Notes: generated by a model not told the origin, from the letters alone. A stretch of DNA of 64,000 nt from Bog-473 sp036268485 (GCA_036268485.1 DATAUC010000042.1:62001-126000), one strand, 5' to 3'. Shown: positions 33,439 through 41,993, numbered from the stretch's first letter. Numbers and translations: made by a program.

Positions 33439-33511
33439 GTGCCGGGGTCTTGAGGCGAGTGGCTGCCGGCACCCCGCCTCTCGGCGTCACTCTCGCCCGA
33501 GCGCTGACGCC
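33439..33511 (+). promoter_or_regulatory. Alternative hairpins in the metal-transport leader
   Basis: Three stems: GTGCCGG (33439-33445) with CCGGCAC (33466-33472); GAGGCG (33452-33457) with CGCCTC (33475-33480), which lies partly inside the first loop and cannot form at the same time; and GGCGTCA (33483-33489) with TGACGCC (33505-33511), holding CTCG/CGAG inside. This is the layout of an attenuator downstream of a stalling ORF. Confidence 0.55.
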
Positions 33512-33565
33512 ATCTCGTCCTTCCCGCCCTGACCGCCCCCGCGGCGCCGCACAGGAGGTAGCCCC

Positions 33566-34981
33566 ATGAATTCGCCCACGCCGACCGCTACGCCGGCTCG
33601 CTCCGGATTGCCATTTTCCGGACGCCGCGACACCCAAGAACGCCCAGCACACCAACGCCGCCGCCGGACCCGCCGGATCCTTGCCTCGGAAGGCGTGTTC
33701 GACTCCATCGTCTCCTTGGCCGGCATTCTGGGGCGACCGGTGACCAATCAGACCGGCCAGGAGATCGGCCGACTGGAAGACGTGGTGGCTCGCTGGTCCG
33801 ACGGCCAGACTTATCCGCCGGTCAGCGGCCTGGTCATCCGGGTCGGCCGCCGCCTGGCCTTCGTGCCCGCCGCCGCCATCGATCGCATTGCCCACGCCGA
33901 GGTCTTACTGCGATCAGCCCGGCTCGATCTGCGCGACGTGGTTCGCCGTCCCGGCGAGGTCCTCTTGGCCAAGGACGTGTTGGACCATCAGCTCGTCGAC
34001 GTCGACGGGGTGCAGGTCATCCGGGCGGCGGACCTCTATCTGGCCGAGGTGCTCGGCCGGATCCGGCTGGTGGGAGCCGACGTATCGACCTCGACTCTGC
34101 TCCGACGACTGGGGCCGCGCCGGTGGCGCCCGTTGCCCACGCCGGACCGGGTCATCGACTGGGCCGCCATCCAGCCCTTTGGAGACTCCGATTCGCTGGA
34201 CTCAGTCGACGGTGCCACCCAGGTGCGGCTCAAGACCACGCATGAGGGACTGCACCGGCTGCGACCGGGTGAGCTGGCCGACCTGCTCGAGGACCTGCGT
34301 CGTGACGAGCGGCGAGAACTCCTCGACGCTCTGAGCGCCGACGAAGCGGCCGACGCGCTGGAGGAGATGCAACCCGACGACCTGGAGCAGTTGTTGCGGG
34401 AAGCGGATCCCGACAAAGCGGCGAAACTGCTGGCGGCCATGGAGCCCGACGAGGCGGTGGACGCACTGCGTGACCTGCCGACCCCGACCCGGATCGAATT
34501 ATTGCGCCGAATGGCACCGGGACCGGCGGCCGCACTACGGAGCTTGTTGGGCTACCCCGAGGACGAAGCGGGCGGCATCATGACCACGGCGTTGGTCATG
34601 GCCACCACCAATGACAGCGTGTCGGAGGTGGTTGACCGGCTGGCGGCGGCTCGAGGGCATGACGTGGACCTCGATGCGGTCGCCGTCGTGAACCGGGAGG
34701 GCCGATTGGTGGGAGACGTCACGCTGCTCAAGATCCTCTTGACCCTGCAGGAGTCTCCGGACACCCGCATCTCCTCGCTCTTGTCGGACGAGGACGTCGT
34801 GACGGTGGACCCGCAGGCATCGGCCGACGAAGTAGCCGGGCAGCTGGTGGAAGCGCGCCGACTCTCACTGATCGTGGTCGATGGTGAGGGCCGACCAATC
34901 GGCCGCATTCTGGCCGACGATGTCCTCGACGCACTGGTGCCGACCAAGGGTCGGTTCCATTTCCCGCGCCTGTTGTCGTGA
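33566..34981 (+). CDS. Soluble MgtE-type protein with PRC barrel and CBS pair
   Basis: 471 residues, no membrane segment. Basic Ser/Thr-rich head (1-45), PRC-barrel-like strands (about 51-165: LAGILGRPVTN, VARWSDGQTYPPVSGLVIRV), a MgtE N-domain made of acidic helical repeats (about 230-345: LRPGELADLLEDL, LSADEAADALEEMQPDDLEQLL), then two CBS units (about 345-465: EAGGIMTTALVM, ADEVAGQLVEARRLSLIVVDGEGRPIG). It thus contains the cytoplasmic Mg2+-sensing half of MgtE without the channel. Shine-Dalgarno AGGAGG precedes ATG. Its stop overlaps the Nramp start (GTGA), so it likely gates or senses for that transporter. Confidence 0.85.
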   Translation: MNSPTPTATPARSGLPFSGRRDTQERPAHQRRRRTRRILASEGVFDSIVSLAGILGRPVTNQTGQEIGRLEDVVARWSDGQTYPPVSGLVIRVGRRLAFVPAAAIDRIAHAEVLLRSARLDLRDVVRRPGEVLLAKDVLDHQLVDVDGVQVIRAADLYLAEVLGRIRLVGADVSTSTLLRRLGPRRWRPLPTPDRVIDWAAIQPFGDSDSLDSVDGATQVRLKTTHEGLHRLRPGELADLLEDLRRDERRELLDALSADEAADALEEMQPDDLEQLLREADPDKAAKLLAAMEPDEAVDALRDLPTPTRIELLRRMAPGPAAALRSLLGYPEDEAGGIMTTALVMATTNDSVSEVVDRLAAARGHDVDLDAVAVVNREGRLVGDVTLLKILLTLQESPDTRISSLLSDEDVVTVDPQASADEVAGQLVEARRLSLIVVDGEGRPIGRILADDVLDALVPTKGRFHFPRLLS

Positions 34982-36219
34982 AACTGAAGGCTCCCCGCAA
35001 GGGGCTGGTCTACCTGGCCGCGGCCGGCCCAGGATTGATCGCGGCTGCCGCCGGCAACGACGCCGGTGGCGTGGTCACGTATTCCTCAGCCGGTTCCGAC
35101 TTCATCTATCGCACCTTGTTCCTCATGGTGCTGATCACCATCGCCTATGTCGTGGTGCAAGAGATGGTGGCCCGACTGGCCGTCCACACCGGGAAGGGCT
35201 TGGCGGCGCTGATCCGCGAAGAATTCCCGCTGCGCCTCACCGCCTTCGCCATCACCGCCTTCGCCGTGGCCAACATCGGCCTCATGGTGACGGAGTTCGG
35301 TGGCATCGCCACCGCCTTCGATCTCTTTGGCGTGTCCCGCTACCTGTCGGTGCCGATCGCCGCCGTCGCCATCTGGTCCCTGGTGCTCTTCGGTTCCTAC
35401 CGCTACGCCGAGCGCGTGTTCCTCCTTTTGACGGTCGTCTTCGTGGCCTATCCCATCGCCGCCATTCTGGGTCACCCCAACTGGCACAAGGTGGCCTCAA
35501 ACACCGTGTTCCCCCACTTCATCGCCAGCAAGTCCTTCCTTCTCCTGGCGGTGGCTCTTATCGGCACCACCATCACGCCCTACATCCAGCTTTACGAGGC
35601 CGGTGCCGTGGTGGACAAAGGAGTGAAGCCCGAGGACTATCGCTTCCAACGGGTGGACGCCGTCATGGGCGCCGTACTCGCCGCCATCGTGGCCATGTCG
35701 ATCATTGTGGCTACCGGAGCCACCATCGGCGGATCGGGCCCGCTGACCTCGGCCGCCCATGCTGCCCACGCCCTGCGCCCGGTGGCCGGTCCGGCCGCCG
35801 AAGTGCTCTTCGGGCTCGGCCTCCTCGGTGCCTCGGCCCTGGCCGCTGCCGTCGTGCCGCTTTCGACCTCCTACGCCGTGGCCGAGGCCATCGGGGTCGA
35901 GCGATCGGTTTCGTCCAGCTTCCGCCAGGCCCCGCTCTTCCTCGGCCTTTTCACGGCGCAGATCATCCTGGGCGCCGCTGTGGTCCTGGTCCCGGGCAAC
36001 CTGATCACGCTCATCCTGAACACCCAGGTCCTCGAAGGTGTGATCACCCCCATGACGCTCATCCTCATCCTGGTTCTGGCCAACCGGCGTTCCCTCCTCG
36101 GGGCGGCTGCCAACGGGCCCTTGGCTCGCTGGCTGGGCGGAATCTCCATCCTGGCGGTGGCGGCCGTGGCCTCAGTCTTTGTCATATTGACCATCCTGGG
36201 CTGGTTCGGCCTCGCCTGA
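34978..36219 (+). CDS. Nramp-family divalent metal transporter with altered binding site
   Basis: 413 residues, about 11 membrane segments. Nramp/LeuT fold start: AAAGPGLIAAAAG, then NDAGG where typical Nramps have DPGN, so Asp28 is kept but Asn is replaced by Gly31. TM6 reads GTTITPYIQLYEAG: the selectivity Met of true Mn2+/Fe2+ Nramps (A-x-x-x-M-P-H-N) is Thr200 and His is Tyr202. Loss of the Met is characteristic of the NRMT branch that moves Mg2+. Coupled to a MgtE/CBS regulator, which also points to Mg2+. Confidence 0.85.
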   Translation: MKLKAPRKGLVYLAAAGPGLIAAAAGNDAGGVVTYSSAGSDFIYRTLFLMVLITIAYVVVQEMVARLAVHTGKGLAALIREEFPLRLTAFAITAFAVANIGLMVTEFGGIATAFDLFGVSRYLSVPIAAVAIWSLVLFGSYRYAERVFLLLTVVFVAYPIAAILGHPNWHKVASNTVFPHFIASKSFLLLAVALIGTTITPYIQLYEAGAVVDKGVKPEDYRFQRVDAVMGAVLAAIVAMSIIVATGATIGGSGPLTSAAHAAHALRPVAGPAAEVLFGLGLLGASALAAAVVPLSTSYAVAEAIGVERSVSSSFRQAPLFLGLFTAQIILGAAVVLVPGNLITLILNTQVLEGVITPMTLILILVLANRRSLLGAAANGPLARWLGGISILAVAAVASVFVILTILGWFGLA

Positions 36220-36311
36220 ATGACTGCCTGGGCACAAAATTCACGCCGTTTGCGCCGGAGCAGGGGTTCGGGGAGGCTATGCGGCCATGATTGGAACTGT
36301 CGGAACCTCCT

Positions 36312-37709
36312 GTGCCTAAGTCGCCACACCAGAAGTGGATCGAGACCAAGGAGTCCTGGGAGCGTTCACGCCACATTGCAATCCCGCCCTCGGTACCGGC
36401 GGCGCCCCCGCAACCCGGCGGGCTGCGGGTCGCCTTCCTTATCTATAGGGGCAACCCACGATGCGGTGGCCAAGGGGTCTACACCCGCCATTTGACCCGA
36501 GAACTGGTGGCGCTCGGGCATTCGGTCGAGGTCTTTGCCGGCCCGCCCTGGCCCGAGTTGGACCCCGGCGTGGGTTTCACGCCCGTTCCCGGTCTCGACC
36601 TCTACCGTGATCCGGACCCCTTCCGGGTCCCGCACCGTCGCGAATTCACCTCTCGTCAGGACTGGCTCGAATTCGGCATCATGTGTACCGCCGGCTTCGG
36701 TGAACCTCTGGCCTTTTCCGAACGGGCTCGCCTTCTCCTGGCCGACCGCAAAGGTGACTTCGATGTCGTCCACGACAACCAGTGCCTGGGCACCGGCATG
36801 TTGGGCATGGTCGAAGACGGGTGGCCCCTGTTGACCACGTTGCACCATCCGATCACGGTCGATCGCGAGCTTGCCCTCTCACACACCACCAATCCCTGGC
36901 AGCGTTTCACCACAAAGCGCTGGTTCGGCTTCTTGGGCATGCAGGTCCGCGTGGCACGCGCGCTGCCGGCGGTTGTCACTGTCTCCAAGTCGTCGCAAAA
37001 GGACATCGCGGCCCAGATGCAGGTGCGCCCGGAGCGCATGACCGTGGTGCCAGTCGGCGTGGATCACACCGTGTTCCGGCCCTTTGACGAAGTCACGCCG
37101 GTGCCGGGACGCATCATGGTCACGTCTTCGAGCGACGTCCCGATGAAGGGTTTGGTGCCTCTGCTCGAGGCGGTGGCCAAGCTGCGAACCGAGCGAGATG
37201 TGGAACTCACCGTCATCGGGCGGCCCAATGAGGGCGGACGGGTTGACAAGGCCATCGCCCGGCTGGGCTTGGCCGATGTGGTGCACTGCGTCAGCGGCAT
37301 TAGTGACGACGCCCTGGCCCGCTTGTACGGGGAAGCCGAAGTTGCCGTGGTGCCCTCGCTCTATGAAGGCTTCTCGCTGCCGGCCATTGAAGCGATGGCG
37401 TGCGGCGTGGCCGTCGTGGCCACCACGGGTGGTGCCTTGCCCGAAGTGGTGGGCACCAGCGGGGAAACCGGACTTCTTGTCGAGCCCGATGATCCGGGAG
37501 CATTGGCCGGGGCCATCGCCCGCCTGTTGGACGATCCGGCGCTGCGGGCCCGGTTGGGTGCTGCCGGCCGCGAGCGCGTGGTCAGCCGGTTCACCTGGCA
37601 GGTCACCGCGGCCGGGACGGCGGCCTGTTACGACGCCGTGTTGGCCGGAAAGCCTTTGCCCGGAGCACCTGGGACAGTTGCCGCACCGAATGGGGACATC
37701 GCATGTTGA
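36312..37709 (+). CDS. GT4 family glycosyltransferase
   Basis: 465 residues from GTG 36312; a TTG at 36291 adds seven residues and cannot be excluded. N-terminal acceptor domain GGQGVYTRHLTRELVALGHSVEVF, then a nucleotide-sugar domain with VVPVGVD, SLYEGFSLPAIEAMACGVAVVATTGGALPEVV, the E-x7-E and glycine-rich marks of retaining GT4 enzymes. Extra residues 1-45 (Pro-rich) are unusual. Overlaps the next gene by 7 bp, so it is coupled to a methyltransferase: a polysaccharide- or glycolipid-modifying unit, substrate unknown. Confidence 0.87.
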   Translation: MPKSPHQKWIETKESWERSRHIAIPPSVPAAPPQPGGLRVAFLIYRGNPRCGGQGVYTRHLTRELVALGHSVEVFAGPPWPELDPGVGFTPVPGLDLYRDPDPFRVPHRREFTSRQDWLEFGIMCTAGFGEPLAFSERARLLLADRKGDFDVVHDNQCLGTGMLGMVEDGWPLLTTLHHPITVDRELALSHTTNPWQRFTTKRWFGFLGMQVRVARALPAVVTVSKSSQKDIAAQMQVRPERMTVVPVGVDHTVFRPFDEVTPVPGRIMVTSSSDVPMKGLVPLLEAVAKLRTERDVELTVIGRPNEGGRVDKAIARLGLADVVHCVSGISDDALARLYGEAEVAVVPSLYEGFSLPAIEAMACGVAVVATTGGALPEVVGTSGETGLLVEPDDPGALAGAIARLLDDPALRARLGAAGRERVVSRFTWQVTAAGTAACYDAVLAGKPLPGAPGTVAAPNGDIAC

Positions 37710-38512
37710 CCGTTGACTACGACAAGCTCGGCGTACGGCCGGGCGATCGGCTTCTCGATCTTGGGTGTGGCTTCGGGCGGCACGCCTTCGAGGCCGCTCG
37801 ACGTGGCGCCTCGGTTGTCGCCCTCGATGCCGGACCTGAAGAAGTCGCGCAGGTGCGGGGCACGCTGGCTGCCATGGTGGAGGCTGGGGAGTTGGCCGCT
37901 GATCATCCGGCCACCGCCGTGCAGGGTGACGCCCTGGCCCTGCCGTTTCCCGACGGCTCGTTCGACCGGGTCATTGCCTCCGAAGTGCTCGAGCACATTC
38001 CCGACGACGTGGCCGCCATGAGCGAGCTCTCACGGGTCCTGCGCCCGGGCGGCACGATGGCGGTAACGGTGCCTCGCTGTGGTCCTGAAGCCATCAACTG
38101 GGTCCTGTCGGACGAGTACCACGACACCCCGGGCGGTCACGTGCGGATCTACCGGCGCTCGACGTTGGAGCGCCGCCTCGGCTCCACCGGGTTGCAGCCC
38201 ATTGGATTCCATCACGCCCACGGATTGCATTCGCCGTACTGGTGGTTGCGCTGCCTGGTGGGACCGAGCAACGACTCCCACCCGGCAGTTGAGGCGTATC
38301 ACAAGGTCCTGGTCTGGGACATCGTCAAGGCGCCCCTTCTTACGCGCACGGCCGACAAGATCCTCAGCCCGCTCATCGGCAAGAGCCTGGTCCTCTATCT
38401 GACCAAGCCGATCCATGCCGTCGCGGGCGTGCCCGATGCCAAGCCGAACGTTCCCCGGGGCGTGCCCGGCCGACGGGGCCCGGCCAACCCCAAGCAAGGC
38501 GCTGCCGCGTGA
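37703..38512 (+). CDS. Class I SAM-dependent methyltransferase
   Basis: 269 residues. Motif I LLDLGCGFGRHAFEAARRG and motif post-I VVALDAG, then the FDRVIASEVLEHIPDD block typical of the UbiE/Methyltransf_11 group. C-terminal half (ending VPRGVPGRRGPANPKQGAAA, basic) is longer than the core domain. ATG lies 7 bp inside the glycosyltransferase gene and its stop overlaps the next start (GTGA). Likely methylates a sugar or lipid produced by the neighbouring enzyme. Confidence 0.87.
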   Translation: MLTVDYDKLGVRPGDRLLDLGCGFGRHAFEAARRGASVVALDAGPEEVAQVRGTLAAMVEAGELAADHPATAVQGDALALPFPDGSFDRVIASEVLEHIPDDVAAMSELSRVLRPGGTMAVTVPRCGPEAINWVLSDEYHDTPGGHVRIYRRSTLERRLGSTGLQPIGFHHAHGLHSPYWWLRCLVGPSNDSHPAVEAYHKVLVWDIVKAPLLTRTADKILSPLIGKSLVLYLTKPIHAVAGVPDAKPNVPRGVPGRRGPANPKQGAAA

Positions 38513-39621
38513 CGACTGAGGAGCTCCGATTTCACGAAGGGACCGTTCCTGAAGTCCCGGGCGTGCTCACCTCGTCCGATGTGATGGCGACAGCCCAGGC
38601 CATCGCCGACGTGCAGCGGGCTGACGGGATGATTCCCTGGTTCGTCGGGGGCCACTGCGATCCGTGGAACCACGTGGAAGCCGCCATGGCGCTCTCGGTG
38701 TGTGGACTCTATGAAGAAGCCATGGCTGCCTACCGGTGGCTGGCCGATCGCCAGCTACCCGACGGGAGTTGGTTCAACTACTACCAAGGCGCCGGGGTCA
38801 AGGATCAGCGTCTCGACACGAACGTCTGTGCGTATCTCGCTGCTGGTGCATGGCATCACCACCTCATCACCGGCGACGTCGAATTCCTCGGGGAGCTGTG
38901 GCCCACCATTCAGAAGGGGATTGACTTCATCCTTCGGTTTCAGCAGCCCGACGGGTCGGTGCTCTGGTCACTTGACTCTTCCGGGCGGCCCGAGGCCTAT
39001 GCTCTCCTCACCGGTTCATCGTCGATCTACCACTCCATGCGCTGTGCCGTGGCCGTGGCCGAGTGCCTGGCCAAGGACCGTCCCGACTGGGAGCTGGCGG
39101 CTGGCCGACTCGGACATGCCGTGGCCCATCACCCCACCGCCTTCGCGCCCAAGGTTGAGTTCGCCATGGACTGGTACTACCCGATGCTGTCGGGAGCACT
39201 TGAAGGTGAAGCTGGTCGTCGCCGGCTGGCTGAAGGGTGGTCCACCTTCGTCATGGAGGGCCTCGGCGTGCGCTGTGTCTCCACCGGTGATTGGGTGACC
39301 GCGGCCGAGACAGCCGAGTGCGTCCTGGCCCTCGATGGTTTGGGTATGCACCAGCACGCCCACGACCTCTTCGTGGCGGCCCAGAACCTGCGCCTGCCCG
39401 ATGGCAGCTACTGGACCGGCATGGTGTACCCCGACGAGGTGACCTTCCCCGAGAACGAGCGCACCACGTACACCTTCGGTGCCATGGTGCTGGCCGCCGA
39501 TGCGCTTTCCAGCACCACGCCGGCCGCCGGCCTCTTCCGCGGTGAATGCCTACCGGCTGCGCTGGATCTGGCCGAGCCGCATTGCCACGGCGACGCGGCC
39601 GCCGGCTGCACCGCTCCTTGA
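38509..39621 (+). CDS. (alpha/alpha)6-barrel protein, annotated in relatives as prenyltransferase
   Basis: 370 residues of helical-barrel repeats: MIPWFVGGHCDPWNHVEAAMAL, QLPDGSWFNYYQG, DTNVCAYLAAGAWHHHLITGD, FQQPDGSVLW, LRLPDGSYWTGMVYPDE. The repeated (Q/L)-x-P-D-G-S-W pattern occurs in terpene cyclase/prenyltransferase beta-subunit and six-hairpin glycosidase folds, and I cannot tell which. No DDxD terpene motif stands out, and the DPWNHVEAA block with several His/Asp suits a carbohydrate-active enzyme. Third gene of the GT-methyltransferase unit. Confidence 0.65.
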   Translation: MTTEELRFHEGTVPEVPGVLTSSDVMATAQAIADVQRADGMIPWFVGGHCDPWNHVEAAMALSVCGLYEEAMAAYRWLADRQLPDGSWFNYYQGAGVKDQRLDTNVCAYLAAGAWHHHLITGDVEFLGELWPTIQKGIDFILRFQQPDGSVLWSLDSSGRPEAYALLTGSSSIYHSMRCAVAVAECLAKDRPDWELAAGRLGHAVAHHPTAFAPKVEFAMDWYYPMLSGALEGEAGRRRLAEGWSTFVMEGLGVRCVSTGDWVTAAETAECVLALDGLGMHQHAHDLFVAAQNLRLPDGSYWTGMVYPDEVTFPENERTTYTFGAMVLAADALSSTTPAAGLFRGECLPAALDLAEPHCHGDAAAGCTAP

Positions 39622-39706
39622 CGTTGAGCGCCCGATAGCCCTTCTTGCCGAAGTGAGGCGCGGAACCGATGAATTGTCGGCTCGGTCGACGTCTGAATGA
39701 GTAGGG

Positions 39707-39722
39707 CGAGCCACCGGGCTCG
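39707..39722 (+). terminator. Small hairpin after the GT-methyltransferase-barrel operon
   Basis: CGAGCC (39707-39712), loop ACCG, GGCTCG (39717-39722), 85 bp after the stop. No U-tract follows, so termination is uncertain. Confidence 0.3.
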
Positions 39723-39739
39723 TCAGAGAGGGTGCGAAC

Positions 39740-40036
39740 ATGAAATCGACGGTCGTGCGATACCAGGCCAAAGCCGAACGAGCGGATGAGAATGTGGCGC
39801 TAATCCAGGCTGTCTTTGCCGAATTGGTGGCACGCCAACCGAATGGTTTCACGTACAAGGTGTTCCGGCTCGAGGATGGTGTGAGCTTTGTGCATGTGGT
39901 GACCGAGCACGATGTTGACAATCCGGACTCGCTCCAGGCCGTGCCGGCCTTTCAGGCATTCGTGTCCAACATCGCCGACCGGTGCGAGGTCATGCCCGTC
40001 GCCATGGGTGCCGAGATCGTCGGGTCCTACTCCTAA
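39740..40036 (+). CDS. Small ABM-like (dimeric alpha-beta barrel) protein
   Basis: 98 residues: MKSTVVRYQAKAERADENVALIQAVFAELVA, then FTYKVFRLEDGVSFVHVVTEH and ADRCEVMPVAMGAEIVGSY. The ferredoxin-like beta-alpha-beta pattern with VHVVTEH is that of antibiotic-biosynthesis-monooxygenase-type proteins. No catalytic residue can be named. It opens a region that looks lower in GC. Stands upstream of the LLM gene but that gene has its own promoter. Confidence 0.65.
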   Translation: MKSTVVRYQAKAERADENVALIQAVFAELVARQPNGFTYKVFRLEDGVSFVHVVTEHDVDNPDSLQAVPAFQAFVSNIADRCEVMPVAMGAEIVGSYS

Positions 40037-40063
40037 GTCGGGCAAGCCTGACAGGCGGAAGAT

Positions 40064-40069
40064 TAGGGT
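40064..40069 (+). promoter_or_regulatory. -10 box of a leaderless promoter (TAGGGT)
   Basis: TAGGGT, 8 nt, then ATG 40078 of the LLM gene. Confidence 0.4.
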
Positions 40070-40077
40070 CACCTCCC

Positions 40078-40986
40078 ATGAACTACTGGGTGACCTATCC
40101 GATGGTTGTGCATCCGCACAATCCCGAATTCGTAACCAAGTCTGCCCTGACCCGATTTTGTGGGGCCGCCGAAGCTGCTGGTTTCGCCGGCATCGGGTTC
40201 ACCGACCACCCGGCCCCCAGCGATCGTTGGCTCAAAGCCGGTGGCCACGACGCCCTTGACCCCTTCGCCGCATTGGCCTTTTGTGCAGCCGTGACCGACA
40301 CCATGCGGCTGATCCCCAACATCGTTGTGCTCCCATACCGGAACCCGTTTGTGGTGGCCAAAGCGGCGGCGACCCTCAACGCTCTCTCTGATGGTCGGTT
40401 CACTCTGGCGGTCGCCACTGGATACATGCGAGGTGAATATCAGGCACTCGGTGTCGACTTCTCGCAGCGCAATGCTCTCTTCGACGAGGCCATTGAAGTC
40501 ATCCGCTCCATTTGGAGCGAGGATGACTACGCCCACGAAGGGATGACGTTCACCGCCAAAGGGCAGTCGGCCAATCCAAAGCCCGATCCACATCCTCCAA
40601 TATGGATCGGCGGAAACAGCCAGGCGTCGCGCCGAAGAGTTGCCCGATACGGGAATGGCTGGAGTCCGTTTCCGGCGCCACGGATCCTGGCCACGACAAC
40701 GAAATCAGCACCGTTGGAAACGGTGGACGATCTGCGTCCGATGTTGGAGGAGTTGTGGGGCTTTCTCGATGAGGCCGGCCGGGATCCCGGCGACATCGAT
40801 GTGTCGTTTGGCTCAGGAGCAGGTGGGAGCCTCGGAAGCGCCCGATTCAATGCGGACGCACAGTTGACGGCTGACGCGGAGCTCGCAGAGCTGGGCGTCA
40901 CGTGGTCCGGAGTCGGGGTTCCTGGCCATTCGTTGGAGCATGCCATTGAGGCACTGGAGCAGTTCGGCCAAGCGGTGATTCACTGA
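40078..40986 (+). CDS. LLM class (F420-type) oxidoreductase
   Basis: 302 residues. GFAGIGFTDHPAPSDRW (substrate/cofactor loop), LSDGRFTLAVATGYMRGEY and WIGGNSQASRRRVARYGNGWSPFP identify the LLM family, closest in look to the limonene-type subgroup. ATG 40078; earlier ORF start in another reading belongs to the preceding gene. Cofactor F420 is likely. Isolated gene. Confidence 0.85.
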   Translation: MNYWVTYPMVVHPHNPEFVTKSALTRFCGAAEAAGFAGIGFTDHPAPSDRWLKAGGHDALDPFAALAFCAAVTDTMRLIPNIVVLPYRNPFVVAKAAATLNALSDGRFTLAVATGYMRGEYQALGVDFSQRNALFDEAIEVIRSIWSEDDYAHEGMTFTAKGQSANPKPDPHPPIWIGGNSQASRRRVARYGNGWSPFPAPRILATTTKSAPLETVDDLRPMLEELWGFLDEAGRDPGDIDVSFGSGAGGSLGSARFNADAQLTADAELAELGVTWSGVGVPGHSLEHAIEALEQFGQAVIH

Positions 40987-41004
40987 GACTTCGGTTGCAC
41001 CCCG

Positions 41005-41441
41005 TTACGCCGGTGGTGCCATCGACTCGAGCATGGCCGCCATCTGCCGGTGCACCATGTTGACCGCTTGCAACGGTCGAATCATCACCCGAAACTCCAC
41101 GACCCTTCCCGCCTCATTGCAACGGATGATGTCGACCCCGTTGACGTGCGTGCCCTGCATGGAGGTCTCGAATTCCAGAATGGCGATGTCGGACCCGAAT
41201 GCGGTCTTGGTGTAGCGGAATCGTTGCTCGGTATCCCGGGGCTCCTCGCTCGGGGTGAGGTCTTTTCCGGCAAATGTCTGAGTGGCAGCACGCAGGTACA
41301 TCGTGGTGATCTCCTTGCCACGTTGCGGCGTGAAAACGATCGGTGAGAGAAGACCACCTCTTCATCGAGGAGGGCCTCGAGATCAGAGAGTTGGCCACTT
41401 CGTAGGTACTCGTGCCAGCGTTCGACCACCTGCTCGATCAT
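41005..41441 (-). pseudogene. NTF2-like/SnoaL polyketide cyclase-type gene, frameshifted
   Basis: N-terminal part from ATG 41441: MIEQVVERWHEYLRSGQL...LDEEVVFS, in one frame; the C-terminal part continues in the next frame as SPIVFTPQRGKEITT...FEFRVMIRPLQAVNMVHRQMAAML. Joining them by one missing base near 41345-41352 (in the run TTCTCTCA of the coding strand) restores a normal 145-residue NTF2-like domain. Either a genuine pseudogene or an assembly error. Its ATG overlaps the cupin-gene stop by 4 bp. Confidence 0.7.
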
Positions 41442-41989
41442 CGTTCCCCCAACCATCGCTCATTTGCCTCTTCAAAGATCCTCATCGTTCGTGCCAGGTC
41501 TCGTGGCCTCTCCTCAAACGTTTCGGAGTCCCACTCAGAACGCTCGGCCGTAAAGAAATCGCCACCGTAGACGTGCAGGGCCACGGCGAATTCACGTCGG
41601 GTGTTGGCTACTGAATGGATGGCATCGTCGCCGAGGACGAGCACTTCCTTGGCGTGCAGGTCCCGTCCTCCGGCCGCAGTGAGACCATCGGAAGAGCGGC
41701 GGAAATAGGCATTGTCCTCCTGACCGCCGTACAGGCCGATGGCGGCCCACATCTGATGTTCATGTGGATAGAGAGCCATGCCGGGAGTCCACGCCACATG
41801 GAGCACCGTGAGATCGGCGGCGTTGTGCAGCGTGGTTATGCCACCCTTTTCGACCGGTCCAAGCGCGTGCTCCAACTGAGCCGGATCAGCAACGAACTCG
41901 TCGAGAATGTCACGCACGGCCAATACGGGGGTGTGCTCCATGAGGGCGGTCTGGAGCCGGTCAATGATGGATTCGACGGTGAGCGCCAC
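41438..41989 (-). CDS. Cupin-fold protein (COG5553-type, cysteine-dioxygenase-like)
   Basis: 183 residues. Jelly-roll core YPHEHQMWAAIGLYGGQEDNAYFRR with the HxH motif and later ALHVYGGDFF; the final His (HSVAN) could be the third ligand. This is the double-stranded beta-helix type seen near amino-acid and thiol oxidation genes. Substrate unknown. GTG start, 4 bp after the winged-helix remnant; overlaps the NTF2-like gene. First intact gene of a four-gene minus-strand unit with the PPOX gene. Confidence 0.7.
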   Translation of the reverse strand: MALTVESIIDRLQTALMEHTPVLAVRDILDEFVADPAQLEHALGPVEKGGITTLHNAADLTVLHVAWTPGMALYPHEHQMWAAIGLYGGQEDNAYFRRSSDGLTAAGGRDLHAKEVLVLGDDAIHSVANTRREFAVALHVYGGDFFTAERSEWDSETFEERPRDLARTMRIFEEANERWLGER

Positions 41990-41993
41990 GCCC

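Noticed and set aside
33298..33565. M-box (ykoK) Mg2+ riboswitch
   Set aside because: The conserved M-box core is not visible; the leader has a coding micro-ORF and different stems.
36287..36319. Ten-codon ORF with a weak ribosome site before the glycosyltransferase
   Set aside because: Too short and without supporting structure or codon pattern; the GAGG upstream is probably chance.
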